Positions 8,071 through 15,593 are shown, counted from the first letter of the stretch. The stretch: 38,905 nucleotides of DNA from Lachnospiraceae bacterium UBA3316 (GCA_002361955.1 DESK01000045.1:1-38905); one strand, 5' to 3'. Notes: generated by a model not told the origin, from the sequence alone. Made by a program: numbers and translations.

Positions 8071-8766
8071 TCAAATAGAACACGCAAGCGCCGGGTCCGG
8101 CACCCCGTTTTCCGCGAAGGCTTTCTGCCTGTCCAGGCAGGTGCCGCAGCGGCCGCAGGGCGTGTCGCCGCCTTCGTAGCAGCTCCAGGTCAGTTCATAG
8201 GGAACTTTCAGGCGAAGTCCCTCCTTTACCACCTGGGCTTTGTTGCAGCTGATAAAGGGCGCTTCGATGCGCAGCGCCTTTCCGCTGCCCTCATAGACGG
8301 CGTCGTTCATGCTCTTCAGGAAGGCTTCGCTGCAGTCGGGGTAGGCGGCGCCTGCCGTGTCGTCCCGGTGGGCGCCGTAGTAGATGGCGCTGCACCCAAG
8401 GGACAGGGCCATGCTGGCGGCAGAGGCCAGGAAGAGGCCGTTCCGGAAGGGCACATACGTTGTCACGGGAGCCCCGTTTTGCTTTTCCAGCTGGCTGGCG
8501 TAGGATTCCTCCGGAATCTCACTGTGGGAGTGGGATAACAGGCTGCAGTCGCTGTAGGCGAAGATCGGCGTAAGATCCAGCTCCATGCCTTGGATACCGT
8601 AATACTCCAGGATCTTCCGGGCAGCTTCCACTTCTTTGTGGTGCTTCTGGCCGTAGACGATGGAAAGGGGGATCACATGTTCCCGCCCAAAGCGCTCGAT
8701 GGCAAGTCCCAGGCAGGTGGTACTGTCCACACCGCCGCTGAATAGAACCATTGCTTTTTCGTTCAT
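8071..8766 (-). CDS. queC: 7-cyano-7-deazaguanine (preQ0) synthase QueC
   Basis: A 231-residue enzyme of normal length. It converts 7-carboxy-7-deazaguanine to preQ0 using ATP and ammonia, an intermediate of queuosine tRNA modification. The PP-loop SGGVDSTTC is at residues 10-18, a second conserved block is TYVPFRNGLFLA, and the zinc site is formed by the C-terminal cysteines CYEGGDTPCGRCGTC (Cys196, 204, 207, 210). The ATG at 8766 is chosen for GGGAGG 6 nt upstream and for the conserved N-terminus; a longer frame from 8814 overlaps queF. It is the last gene of the queT-queF-queC operon. queD and queE are not in this window. Confidence 0.95.
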   Translation of the reverse strand: MNEKAMVLFSGGVDSTTCLGLAIERFGREHVIPLSIVYGQKHHKEVEAARKILEYYGIQGMELDLTPIFAYSDCSLLSHSHSEIPEESYASQLEKQNGAPVTTYVPFRNGLFLASAASMALSLGCSAIYYGAHRDDTAGAAYPDCSEAFLKSMNDAVYEGSGKALRIEAPFISCNKAQVVKEGLRLKVPYELTWSCYEGGDTPCGRCGTCLDRQKAFAENGVPDPALACSI

Positions 8767-8779
8767 GCCGTGCCTCCCT

Positions 8780-9277
8780 TTACCTGTTGTCGATTTTCTC
8801 GGGATACAGATCATGGTGTGTCAGGCGCTCAAAGGCCACCTTCTCCCAGCAGGTTCCCGGTTTTCCATAATTGCAATAAGGGTCGATGGAGATGCCGCCC
8901 CGGGGCGTGAATTTTCCCCACACTTCGATGTATTTGGGATCCATCAGGCGGATCAGGTCCTTCATGATGATGTTGACGCAGTCCTCATGGAAATCTCCGT
9001 GGTTTCTGAAGCTGAACAGATACAGCTTCAGAGATTTGCTCTCCACCATCCGGGGCCCCGGTACATAGGAAATGTAGATGGTGGCAAAATCAGGCTGTCC
9101 CGTTTTGGGGCAGAGGCTCGTAAATTCCGGGCAGTTAAATTTTACAAAATAGTCGTTATCCGGATGCTTGTTGGGAAATGTCTCCAGAACCTCCGGGGCG
9201 TAATCTGTCTGATAGCTTGTTTTCTGGTTTCCCAAAAGGGTTACATTTTCTAATTCTTTGGCAGTTCTTCCCTGCAT
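8780..9277 (-). CDS. queF: NADPH-dependent 7-cyano-7-deazaguanine reductase QueF
   Basis: A 165-residue single-domain (short, YkvM-type) QueF that reduces the nitrile of preQ0 to the amine preQ1. The catalytic cysteine is in EFTSLCPKTGQPDFA (Cys56), and the NADPH/QueF signature is ESKSLKLYLFSFRNHGDFHE. The start at 9277 has AAGGAGG 8 nt upstream; the upstream extension to 9340 has no family resemblance. It ends 13 nt before queC, so the two are co-transcribed. A strong hairpin lies between queT and queF. Confidence 0.96.
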   Translation of the reverse strand: MQGRTAKELENVTLLGNQKTSYQTDYAPEVLETFPNKHPDNDYFVKFNCPEFTSLCPKTGQPDFATIYISYVPGPRMVESKSLKLYLFSFRNHGDFHEDCVNIIMKDLIRLMDPKYIEVWGKFTPRGGISIDPYCNYGKPGTCWEKVAFERLTHHDLYPEKIDNR

Positions 9278-9301
9278 AGGTGATTCCTCCTTATAAAGCA
9301 G

Positions 9302-9343
9302 CGTTTTGGCGGCAGCCGGGGTCATCGGCGGCGCCGCCAAACG
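9302..9343 (-). other. Intercistronic hairpin between queT and queF
   Basis: CGTTTTGGCGGC (9302-9313) pairs with GCCGCCAAACG (9333-9343) with one bulged T. There is no U-tract in the direction of transcription, so it is more likely an mRNA processing or stability element, or a partial attenuator, than a full terminator. Confidence 0.4.
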
Positions 9344-9373
9344 TGTTTCGTCTTGTTTCCTAAGGGATGTTCG

Positions 9374-9880
9374 TTAGGCCTTTTTTACTTTGGCCGGGGA
9401 AATTCCCGTTACCCGTTCCAGTACTTGGACTAAAAGCACGCCGCAGACGGCAGGGATGGCCTGTCCGACGCAGAGGTTTCCGGCCAGGGGCAGGTAGGGG
9501 AGCTGCAAAAGCACGGACAGCCAGATCGGCACGCAGAGACCGGGTACCAGAAGGATGGGGGCTGCAATCAGCCACTTATTCCAATGCAGCCTGCGGATAC
9601 CTGTGATCAGACCGGCAGTTACGATGCCTACCAGGCAGCCTCCGAACATGTCCAGAAGGCCTAAGCCCCCGAAGAGCATATTTGCTATGAAATTGGCGAG
9701 ACCAAGGGGTAAAACCAGGAACGGAAAAAGGTAAGAGAGGGCATACAGTGCCGTAGCGATACGGATCTGGTATGCGCCGAAAGAAAAGCTCTGGGTAACA
9801 TACAGCACTGTGACGTACAGTGCGATTACCATGGCAGAAAATGTCAGCTTCTGCACTTTACTCATATCTTTATTTACCAT
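9374..9880 (-). CDS. queT: QueT-family queuosine precursor transporter
   Basis: A 168-residue, very hydrophobic membrane protein with about five to six transmembrane segments. The characteristic start is VQKLTFSAMVIALYVTVLYV, followed by SFGAYQIRIATALYALSYLFP and a glycine-rich NMLFGGLGLLDMFGG. This is the QueT (COG4708) type of substrate-binding component, expected to bring queuosine precursors such as preQ0/preQ1 into the cell, usually with an ECF energising module encoded elsewhere. The ATG at 9880 has GGAGGTG 7 nt upstream. It is the first gene of the que operon, directly behind the riboswitch-like leader, which is the usual position for preQ1-controlled transporters. Confidence 0.88.
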   Translation of the reverse strand: MVNKDMSKVQKLTFSAMVIALYVTVLYVTQSFSFGAYQIRIATALYALSYLFPFLVLPLGLANFIANMLFGGLGLLDMFGGCLVGIVTAGLITGIRRLHWNKWLIAAPILLVPGLCVPIWLSVLLQLPYLPLAGNLCVGQAIPAVCGVLLVQVLERVTGISPAKVKKA

Positions 9881-9963
9881 ATTCGTTCACCTCCAAATAA
9901 ATAACGGCGCAACGGTTTCTTTTGGTACCGTTACATCACAACAACTAAAAGTTACATAGCTGT

Positions 9964-10003
9964 CCCTAGTTTTGTTTAATGACAGGATGGTCTCGAACTG
10001 TCA
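9964..10003 (-). promoter_or_regulatory. Candidate preQ1-I-type riboswitch aptamer upstream of queT
   Basis: Read on the minus strand, TGACAG (10003-9998) and CTGTCA (9985-9980) form a 6-bp stem around a 12-nt loop TTCGAGACCATC. The 3' tail is A-rich and ends in ACTA (TTAAACAAAACTAGGG). The known preQ1-I fold has a short stem, a 12-nt loop starting UUC with AG and CA at similar positions, and an A-rich tail ending ACUA. The loop differs from the classical sequence at several positions, and the tail-loop pseudoknot would contain a G-A mismatch, so it may be a variant. The downstream TAGTTGTTGT could compete for the tail. A separate hairpin ACCACC/GGTGGT (10024-10041) precedes it in the leader. 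Confidence 0.6.
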
Positions 10004-10048
10004 ATTCCATATTCGGAAGCAACACCACCTTGTTCGGTGGTCAGGATG

Positions 10049-10077
10049 AGTATAAGCCATGGGAGAGGAAAATGCAA
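10049..10077 (-). promoter_or_regulatory. Candidate promoter of queT-queF-queC
   Basis: On the minus strand TTGCAT (10077-10072) and TATACT (10054-10049) are separated by 17 bp. This would give a leader of about 160 nt containing the hairpin at 10024-10041 and the riboswitch candidate. Confidence 0.5.
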
Positions 10078-10194
10078 GCATTTCCACACAACAAGATGTC
10101 AGATTCCAGTTCAGCCCAGAGTTTGCACTCGCTGCAAACTCCGTGAGAACACGTAAAAAATATCAGGAGGGAATCTGCCCCCGGCTGAACTGCA

Positions 10195-10239
10195 ACGGGC
10201 TCCATACCCTGGAAAAAGGATCCAGGGTATGGAGCCCGT
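10195..10239 (-). terminator. 19-bp perfect hairpin downstream of prs
   Basis: The arms 10195-10213 and 10221-10239 are perfectly complementary (core GGGCTCCATACCCTGGA) with a 7-nt loop. It starts 13 bp after the prs stop codon. Position argues for a terminator or a 3' mRNA-stabilising stem, but neither strand has a proper U-tract. A second, 9-bp hairpin (GAGTTTGCA/TGCAAACTC, 10119-10141) lies further downstream. Confidence 0.5.
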
Positions 10240-10252
10240 ATAGGGGGTTGGC

Positions 10253-11425
10253 TTAGCGGTTATGGGAAGCCAGGAACTTCTTGATGCGCTCCAGCGGGTT
10301 CAGCAGGCTGCTCAAGGAGGCGTCGTGGTTCAGGGTGTCGATGATATAAGCAAGATATTTGCTCATGTCGCAGTTGATGTAATAAGGCTTTTTCAGAAGC
10401 TCCGGCGTCTGATAGACGAGATTTGTGGTCAGCACATAGTCCAGCAGGCCGCTTTCGTAGGCTTTGTCAAATTTATCCAGGCCGTTGGTAAAGAGGCCGA
10501 AGGTGGCGCACATAAAGATACGTCCCGCTTTGCGCTTTTTCAGCTCAGAGGCCACCTCCAGGACGCTTCCGCCGGAGGAGATCATGTCGTCTACGATAAT
10601 CACGTCTTTTCCTTCCACGTCGGAACCCAGGAACTCATGGGCTACGATGGGGTTGGAGCCATTTACGATGGTAGCGTAGTCACGGCGCTTGTAGAACATA
10701 CCCATGTCCACGCCGAGGACGTTGGCCATATAGATGGCGCGGCTCATGCCGCCCTCGTCCGGGCTGATCACCATGGTGGAATCCTTGTCGATATGAAGGT
10801 TCGGAACCGCTTTGAACAGCCCCTTGATAAACTGGTAAACCGGCTGTACGGTGTCAAAGCCCTTTAAGGGGATCGCGTTCTGCACGCGGGGATCGTGGGC
10901 GTCAAAGGTGATGATATTGTCTACGCCCATATTTACCAGTTCCTGTAATGCCAGTGCACAGTCCAAGGATTCCCTGCTGGTGCGTCTGTGCTGGCGGCTT
11001 TCATATAAGAAGGGCATGATGACGGAGATTCTTCTTGCTTTTCCGCCCAGTGCCGCGATAATACGTTTCAGATCCTGATAATGGTCGTCCGGTGACATGT
11101 GATTGATCTCACCGCAGAGAGAGTAGGTCATCGAATAGTTGCAGACATCTACCAGGATAAAGACATCGTCTCCGCGAACGGACTCGTTGATGATGCCTTT
11201 CGCTTCACCGGAACCGAAGCGCGGAACCTGAGTGTCCAGGATGTAGGAGTCTCTCTGATATCCCTCAAAAGCGATGGTCGTTTTATGTTCGCTTTCGCGC
11301 TCGCGTCTCCAGGTTACCAGATATTCATCAATTTTTTTGCCGAGCTCTTTGCAGCTTTCCAGGGGAATGATCCCTAAAGGCCCTACCGGGATAGTTTCAA
11401 GATTGCGTTCTTCCATTTCTTTCAT
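10253..11425 (-). CDS. prs: Ribose-phosphate pyrophosphokinase, extended form
   Basis: A 390-residue PRPP synthetase homologue, longer than the usual ~315 residues. It should make phosphoribosyl pyrophosphate from ribose-5-phosphate and ATP for nucleotide, His and Trp synthesis. Recognisable blocks are VIMPFLYESRQHRRTSRESL (ATP/flexible-loop region), ITFDAHDPRVQ, ISPDEGGMSRA, the catalytic KRRD, and the PRPP loop VIIVDDMISSGGS. Extra sequence lies at the N-terminus and between the conserved blocks, and several consensus residues differ (QHRRTSRE for RQDRKxxxRE; EGG for HGG). It is therefore a divergent member, and a specialised role cannot be excluded. The start at 11425 has GGAGG 6 nt upstream. 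Confidence 0.82.
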   Translation of the reverse strand: MKEMEERNLETIPVGPLGIIPLESCKELGKKIDEYLVTWRRERESEHKTTIAFEGYQRDSYILDTQVPRFGSGEAKGIINESVRGDDVFILVDVCNYSMTYSLCGEINHMSPDDHYQDLKRIIAALGGKARRISVIMPFLYESRQHRRTSRESLDCALALQELVNMGVDNIITFDAHDPRVQNAIPLKGFDTVQPVYQFIKGLFKAVPNLHIDKDSTMVISPDEGGMSRAIYMANVLGVDMGMFYKRRDYATIVNGSNPIVAHEFLGSDVEGKDVIIVDDMISSGGSVLEVASELKKRKAGRIFMCATFGLFTNGLDKFDKAYESGLLDYVLTTNLVYQTPELLKKPYYINCDMSKYLAYIIDTLNHDASLSSLLNPLERIKKFLASHNR

Positions 11426-11549
11426 GATGATCCTCCATTATCTTTCATATTTTTGGGTTTTTGTTCTGGTGCTGTGTCTCTTGGACGATTCCAGGTAAGT
11501 TTTGCGTGTTACTGTAAGGAACAGCAACGTTTACTTAATGAACGATCTT

Positions 11550-11577
11550 AGTTTACCACAAGATTCCATTAGGTCAA
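11550..11577 (-). promoter_or_regulatory. Candidate promoter of prs
   Basis: On the minus strand TTGACC (11577-11572) and TAAACT (11555-11550) are separated by 16 bp. It lies in the 207-bp gap between the dnaC-like gene and prs, about 125 bp before the prs start. Confidence 0.45.
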
Positions 11578-11632
11578 GAGGCTTTGTGAGGGAAATTTGC
11601 GTTATGGCTCCGGAAGGCCAGTGCATTTTCCC

Positions 11633-12631
11633 TTACTTGGCGCCTGTAAGCTTCTTTTGTATCCGGATGTCTCTTCCGATCAGCATCCGCATCCGGTAAT
11701 TGCTGATGATGCGGGAGAAGACACGCTCCGTATACAGTTCCTTCAGTACGTCGGTGTCCAGGTTTGTGGAAATGATCGTGGACTTTTTGCGTACCAGGCG
11801 TTCGTTGACGCAGAGGAAGAGCTGGGAGGAGACGAAGGAGTTCGTAAGCTCCGTGCCCAGATCATCAATGATCAGCAGGTCGCAGTCAAAAATATAGGAA
11901 TGCATTTGCTGAAGCTCCGCGATGTCATCGCTTTTGCCGAAGGTGGTCTTTGAGAACAGGTCGAAGAGCTCAAAGGCCGAAAAATACACAACCGAATGGG
12001 CGCTTTCCAGCAGCTCCTTGGAGATGCAGTGGGTGAGAAAGGTTTTGCCCACGCCGGTGGCTCCGCAGAAAAAGAAATTTACCGGCTCTTCATCGAAGCA
12101 GCGGATAAATTCCTTACATTCTACCACAAGATTTTCCATGGTAGCACGGGCGGAGAGGCCGTTGGTGGGATTGCGCATATCCTCCGGGTAATAGGAGAGG
12201 GAGAAGGTGTCAAAGTTTTCCTCCTTCAGGATCTCCCGGAGATTGGACTGGGCGTAGAGCAGGTCAATGACAGCCTGGTTGAAGCAGTGGCATTTCTGGC
12301 CGTCATGAAAGCCGGTATCCCGGCAATCCGGGCAGACGTATTGCATGTCCAGGTAGTTTGGGGGAAAGCCTGCCTGACAAAGCAGCAGCCTTCTCCGTTC
12401 GCCGAGGGCGCCGATCTGTTCCCGCAGGTCATCCAGGGCCGTATCGTCTCCGTCCAGCAGCTTTTTCGCCTGTTCCACGCTGAGGGAGGCGATCAGCCCG
12501 TCAATCTCAGAAAGCTCCGGGATCGCCGCGAAGGCTTCCTTCGTGCGTTCATCCAGAAGCCGCTTGTCCTTTAGCTGTCTGCGGTAGTATTCCCGCATGA
12601 TCGTGTCATACTGTGTGTTTTTAAGTGCCAC
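11633..12631 (-). CDS. DnaC/DnaI-like helicase loader ATPase
   Basis: A 332-residue AAA+ protein expected to load the replicative helicase. The N-terminal half holds a zinc-binding cluster VCPDCRDTGFHDGQKCHCF (Cys100, 103, 114, 116), as in primosomal loaders of Clostridia. The C-terminal half has Walker A GATGVGKT (190-197), Walker B CDLLIIDDLGTE (~240) and sensor/arginine region SRIISNYRM. The start is a GTG at 12631 with GGGGAGGAG upstream. It follows the DnaD-like gene by 15 nt, so the two form a replication-initiation operon. IstB-type transposition ATPases share the fold, but no IS transposase is adjacent and the zinc cluster favours the primosomal role. Confidence 0.88.
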   Translation of the reverse strand: MALKNTQYDTIMREYYRRQLKDKRLLDERTKEAFAAIPELSEIDGLIASLSVEQAKKLLDGDDTALDDLREQIGALGERRRLLLCQAGFPPNYLDMQYVCPDCRDTGFHDGQKCHCFNQAVIDLLYAQSNLREILKEENFDTFSLSYYPEDMRNPTNGLSARATMENLVVECKEFIRCFDEEPVNFFFCGATGVGKTFLTHCISKELLESAHSVVYFSAFELFDLFSKTTFGKSDDIAELQQMHSYIFDCDLLIIDDLGTELTNSFVSSQLFLCVNERLVRKKSTIISTNLDTDVLKELYTERVFSRIISNYRMRMLIGRDIRIQKKLTGAK

Positions 12632-12646
12632 GGCAACTCCTCCCCT

Positions 12647-13681
12647 TTAAATATTGAAAAGCTGTTTGTTCAGCTCATCAAAATCGTAATCGCGCTGCTG
12701 GAAATTGTTGAATTTATTATTTGCCGCAGCCTTGGGTTTCGAGGCGGAGGCCTTTTTCTTTTTCAGATGCTCCTCATCCAGCGCCTTGGTATCCGACAGA
12801 TGACGTACATTTGCTTTGTGCCATTCCTCCAGGATCTTGTCCGCATACTGGAAGTTGGGGCGCTGGGTTTGGGAGATCGTCCGGCTGCAGGCCTCCAGAA
12901 TAATATCCAGGGTAAAATGCCAGGTATTCAGCCAGCGTTCCATGCAGTCGATCTCCGGCTTTGCGGGACCTCTGCCCTTAATGCCGAAAGCGTTCAGGAT
13001 TTTATAGTAGTTTCTATTATATAGGTTTGTGCTCTGCTTTGCCTCAGCCACCGTGCGTATGCCTTCCTTTGCCCAGGCGAAAGCCACTTTCTCCATATAG
13101 TGGCTGCTTTTGCTGCCCTTAGATACGCAGTATTCCACCAGGTATTCGATGAGATCAGTGGAAAAATGGAGCGTGTCATAAAAATACAGAAGGTTTGAAA
13201 TCTCAGTGGGACTTAAAGGCTTGCCGAGATACTGGGACGCGATGAAAATAAGCTGCCGGATATCCTCCTGGGAGGAAAGCTCAGCCATCCGGTCGGCAGA
13301 AAGGCTGACCTTTTCCGGAATATCTGTTTCCTGGGCGGCCGCCGTTTCCTCACTTCCGGAAGCTTCCGTTCCGGGATGGGCGGGGTCTAAAAAGACAATG
13401 GAGGCCAGGGAGCCGTCGGCCAGGTACGCAAGATCGAGAAGCCCTTCCTTTTTCCAGAAGGCCAGGGCCCTGTGGATATCCTTTTCCGTATGCTCCAGTG
13501 TATCCGCGATCTCTCCCAGGGAAACATTTTTCCCCGCCTGCACCATGCGCAGCAGATAGAGATAGAGTTTTACGTATTCGCCGCCGGCATGGGGCAGGAA
13601 GCGGTCGATGAAACTGTTAGGGATACTTGTCATTCCCGTGTCGATGTCTGTATGTAGAGAAATTTCATTCAATCTGATCAC
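12647..13681 (-). CDS. DnaD/DnaB-like primosome protein
   Basis: A protein of about 344 residues. Its N-terminal part (TSIPNSFIDRFLPHAGGEYVKLYLYLLR and a following winged-helix-like segment) is the DnaD N-domain. The middle (LLYFYDTLHFSTDLIEYLVEYC to YMEKVAFAW) is a DnaD/phage-replisome-organiser domain, repeated more weakly near NAFGIKGRGPAKPEIDCMERW. The C-terminus is a lysine-rich, disordered tail. It should recruit and remodel DNA for helicase loading together with the downstream loader. Two starts are possible: the GTG at 13681 (GGGAG about 10 nt upstream) or a TTG at 13672 preceded by AGGTGATC, which matches the 16S rRNA 3' end complement. The longer upstream frame to 13741 is unlikely. 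Confidence 0.82.
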   Translation of the reverse strand: MIRLNEISLHTDIDTGMTSIPNSFIDRFLPHAGGEYVKLYLYLLRMVQAGKNVSLGEIADTLEHTEKDIHRALAFWKKEGLLDLAYLADGSLASIVFLDPAHPGTEASGSEETAAAQETDIPEKVSLSADRMAELSSQEDIRQLIFIASQYLGKPLSPTEISNLLYFYDTLHFSTDLIEYLVEYCVSKGSKSSHYMEKVAFAWAKEGIRTVAEAKQSTNLYNRNYYKILNAFGIKGRGPAKPEIDCMERWLNTWHFTLDIILEACSRTISQTQRPNFQYADKILEEWHKANVRHLSDTKALDEEHLKKKKASASKPKAAANNKFNNFQQRDYDFDELNKQLFNI

Positions 13682-13755
13682 CTGTTTTCGTCTCCCGGAG
13701 GGGAGGTAATAAGGGCGGCAGAGGGAGTCTGCTGCCGCCAAAATGCTTTATGGAG

Positions 13756-13784
13756 AGTATAGCACAATTCCGGGTAAAAGAGAA
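13756..13784 (-). promoter_or_regulatory. Candidate extended -10 promoter of the dnaD-dnaC operon
   Basis: On the minus strand TGCTATACT gives an extended -10 (13764-13756). A weak -35 TTCTCT (13784-13779) lies 17 bp upstream. It is about 75 bp before the DnaD-like start and about 75 bp downstream of the first DnaA box. Confidence 0.5.
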
Positions 13785-13834
13785 CCGGAAAGTAGAAAAC
13801 CCCATTTGGCTTTTTAGCGGCAGGCGGTGATATT

Positions 13835-14063
13835 TGTGGAGAATTTCTGTGGTTGCCGGTGGACATCCTTTGGTGGATTTTGTGGATAATGTGGATAACT
13901 TTGTGGGTAAGTTTTTATGGAAACCAGGAAAATGCCCGGAATTACAGGGAAAACAGCAAAAATAAAAATTATGTGAAAAACTTATGTAAACGGGAATTTC
14001 TGCCGAGAAATTCACAGTGACCGGCGGTGGGAATGTGTACAAAAATGTGGATACTGTGGATAA
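13835..14063. promoter_or_regulatory. Cluster of DnaA boxes upstream of the primosome operon
   Basis: TGTGGATAA, the complement of the consensus DnaA box TTATCCACA, occurs exactly at 13881-13889, 13890-13898 and 14055-14063. One-mismatch copies are at 13835-13843 (TGTGGAGAA), 13902-13910 (TGTGGGTAA) and 14046-14054 (TGTGGATAC). They are arranged as back-to-back pairs in the same orientation, with an A/T-rich stretch (about 13911-13990) between the groups. The rest of the gap 13682-14172 shows no gene. Confidence 0.8.
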
Positions 14064-14110
14064 CCTGCGCACCGGTTCCCGTTACAGGGCAAATCGGCGG
14101 CCTGTCCACA

Positions 14111-14148
14111 AAAAAAGAGGCTGTTCCTTTTTGCGGAACAGCCCCTTT
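14111..14148 (-). terminator. Intrinsic terminator of murC
   Basis: GGCTGTTCC (14119-14127) pairs with GGAACAGCC (14135-14143), extended by flanking A-T pairs. On the minus strand the stem is followed by a run of seven T. It lies 25 bp after the murC stop codon. Confidence 0.9.
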
Positions 14149-14172
14149 GGACTGGATAGGGACAAGCAGCCA

Positions 14173-15546
14173 TTAGTTTCCGAGCAGATGTTCTCCGATC
14201 TTTACGACATCTCCGGCTCCCATAGTGATCACCAGGTCACCTGCCAGACAATGTTCAAGCAGATGATTTTCGATGGCGTCAAAGGACGACAGATAGAGGG
14301 CGTCTCCTCCCTTTTCTGTGATCTTTTCCGCCAAAAGCTCTGAGCTGACCCCCAGGGTGTCCGTCTCGCGGGCAGCGTAGATGTCGGCCAGGAGTACCTT
14401 GTCGGCCAGACACAGGGCATCCGTGAAGTCCTCCATCAGCGCTTTGGCCCTGCTATAGGTGTGAGGCTGGAAAACGCACCAGATGGTTTTATGGGGATAA
14501 TTCTTTGCGGCAAGCAAGGTGGCGCGGATCTCGGTGGGATGGTGGGCATAATCGTCGATGATGGTCACACCGCCGATTTCTCCCTTTTTCTCAAAGCGTC
14601 TGTCCGTGCCGCCGAACTCCAGCAGTCCCTTTTTCATGGCATTCACAGGAATGGCGAGCAGATCTGCCAGGGCCAGGGACGCCAGGGCATTGGAAACGTT
14701 GTGGGCACCGGGAACGGAGAGCTTAAAGTGCCCCACGACATTTCCATGTTTTACCAGGTTAAAAGAGCCGTGGCCTGTGCTATCATAGGATACGTCAGAG
14801 GCCTGGTAATCCCCGTTCTCGCCGTAGGTCAGTACCCGGCAGGGAAGATCATGGGTAATCTCTTCTAAATGTTCAATCTCGCTGTTGATGATCAGTGTGC
14901 CGTCCTTTGGGAGCCGTTCGGCGAACAGCCGGAAGGAGCGGCGAATATCCGCCAGATCCTTAAAAAAGTCCAGATGGTCTGCGTCAATATTTAAAATCAG
15001 GCTGATCTTTGGATAAAAATGCAGAAAGCTGTTGGTGTACTCGCAGGCCTCGGTGATAAATGTCTCGTGGCCGCCCACACGGATATTTCCGTGAATGGCT
15101 TTCAGGATGCCGCCCACAGAGATCGTGGGGTCTTTTTCGGCTGCCAGCAGGATGTGGGAGCACATGGAGGTGACGGTTGTTTTCCCATGGGTGCCGGAGA
15201 CGGCGATGGGAGTCTCATAATTTCTCATCAGCTGTCCCAGAAGCTCTGCGCGGCTCATCATGGGGATATTCAGGCGGACGGCCTCGGCGTATTCCGGGTT
15301 ATCCGGGTGGATAGCTGCAGTGTATACGACCAGATCCGTGTCCTCATGGATGTTGGAGGCCCTCTGACCGACAAACACGGTGGCGCCCTCCTGCTCCATC
15401 AGCTCTGTGAGGGGAGAGGCTTTGGCGTCTGAGCCGGTGACCGTAAATCCCTGTCCGAGAAGGATCGAGGCCAGGCCGCTCATGCTGATGCCGCCGATGC
15501 CGATAAAGTGGACGTGGATGGGTTTCGAGAAATCTATCTGATACAT
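14173..15546 (-). CDS. murC: UDP-N-acetylmuramate--L-alanine ligase
   Basis: A 457-residue Mur ligase of standard length that adds L-alanine to UDP-MurNAc with ATP in the cytoplasm, the first peptide step of peptidoglycan synthesis. The N-terminal nucleotide fold begins HVHFIGIGGISMSGLA, the ATP P-loop is SGTHGKTTVTSM, the substrate region includes EACEYTNSF, and the central domain has NIDADHLDFF. The C-terminal domain starts near GGTDRRFEKKGE and holds DDYAHHPTEI and FQPHTYSR. The start has AAGGAG 8 nt upstream. It appears monocistronic, with its own promoter and terminator. Confidence 0.97.
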   Translation of the reverse strand: MYQIDFSKPIHVHFIGIGGISMSGLASILLGQGFTVTGSDAKASPLTELMEQEGATVFVGQRASNIHEDTDLVVYTAAIHPDNPEYAEAVRLNIPMMSRAELLGQLMRNYETPIAVSGTHGKTTVTSMCSHILLAAEKDPTISVGGILKAIHGNIRVGGHETFITEACEYTNSFLHFYPKISLILNIDADHLDFFKDLADIRRSFRLFAERLPKDGTLIINSEIEHLEEITHDLPCRVLTYGENGDYQASDVSYDSTGHGSFNLVKHGNVVGHFKLSVPGAHNVSNALASLALADLLAIPVNAMKKGLLEFGGTDRRFEKKGEIGGVTIIDDYAHHPTEIRATLLAAKNYPHKTIWCVFQPHTYSRAKALMEDFTDALCLADKVLLADIYAARETDTLGVSSELLAEKITEKGGDALYLSSFDAIENHLLEHCLAGDLVITMGAGDVVKIGEHLLGN

Positions 15547-15593
15547 GGTAAATACTCCTTTTAATGAAATGGAATGGTTTGATACTGTTCTTT

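Noticed and set aside
10059..10256. 65-codon plus-strand frame between queT and prs
   Set aside because: No ribosome binding site; it runs through the que promoter and the prs hairpin and has no recognisable product.
10262..10867. 201-codon plus-strand frame inside prs
   Set aside because: Shadow of the prs coding region; no ribosome binding site.
13665..14072. 135-codon minus-strand frame upstream of the DnaD-like gene
   Set aside because: Covers the promoter and DnaA boxes; the translation is low complexity with no conserved domain.
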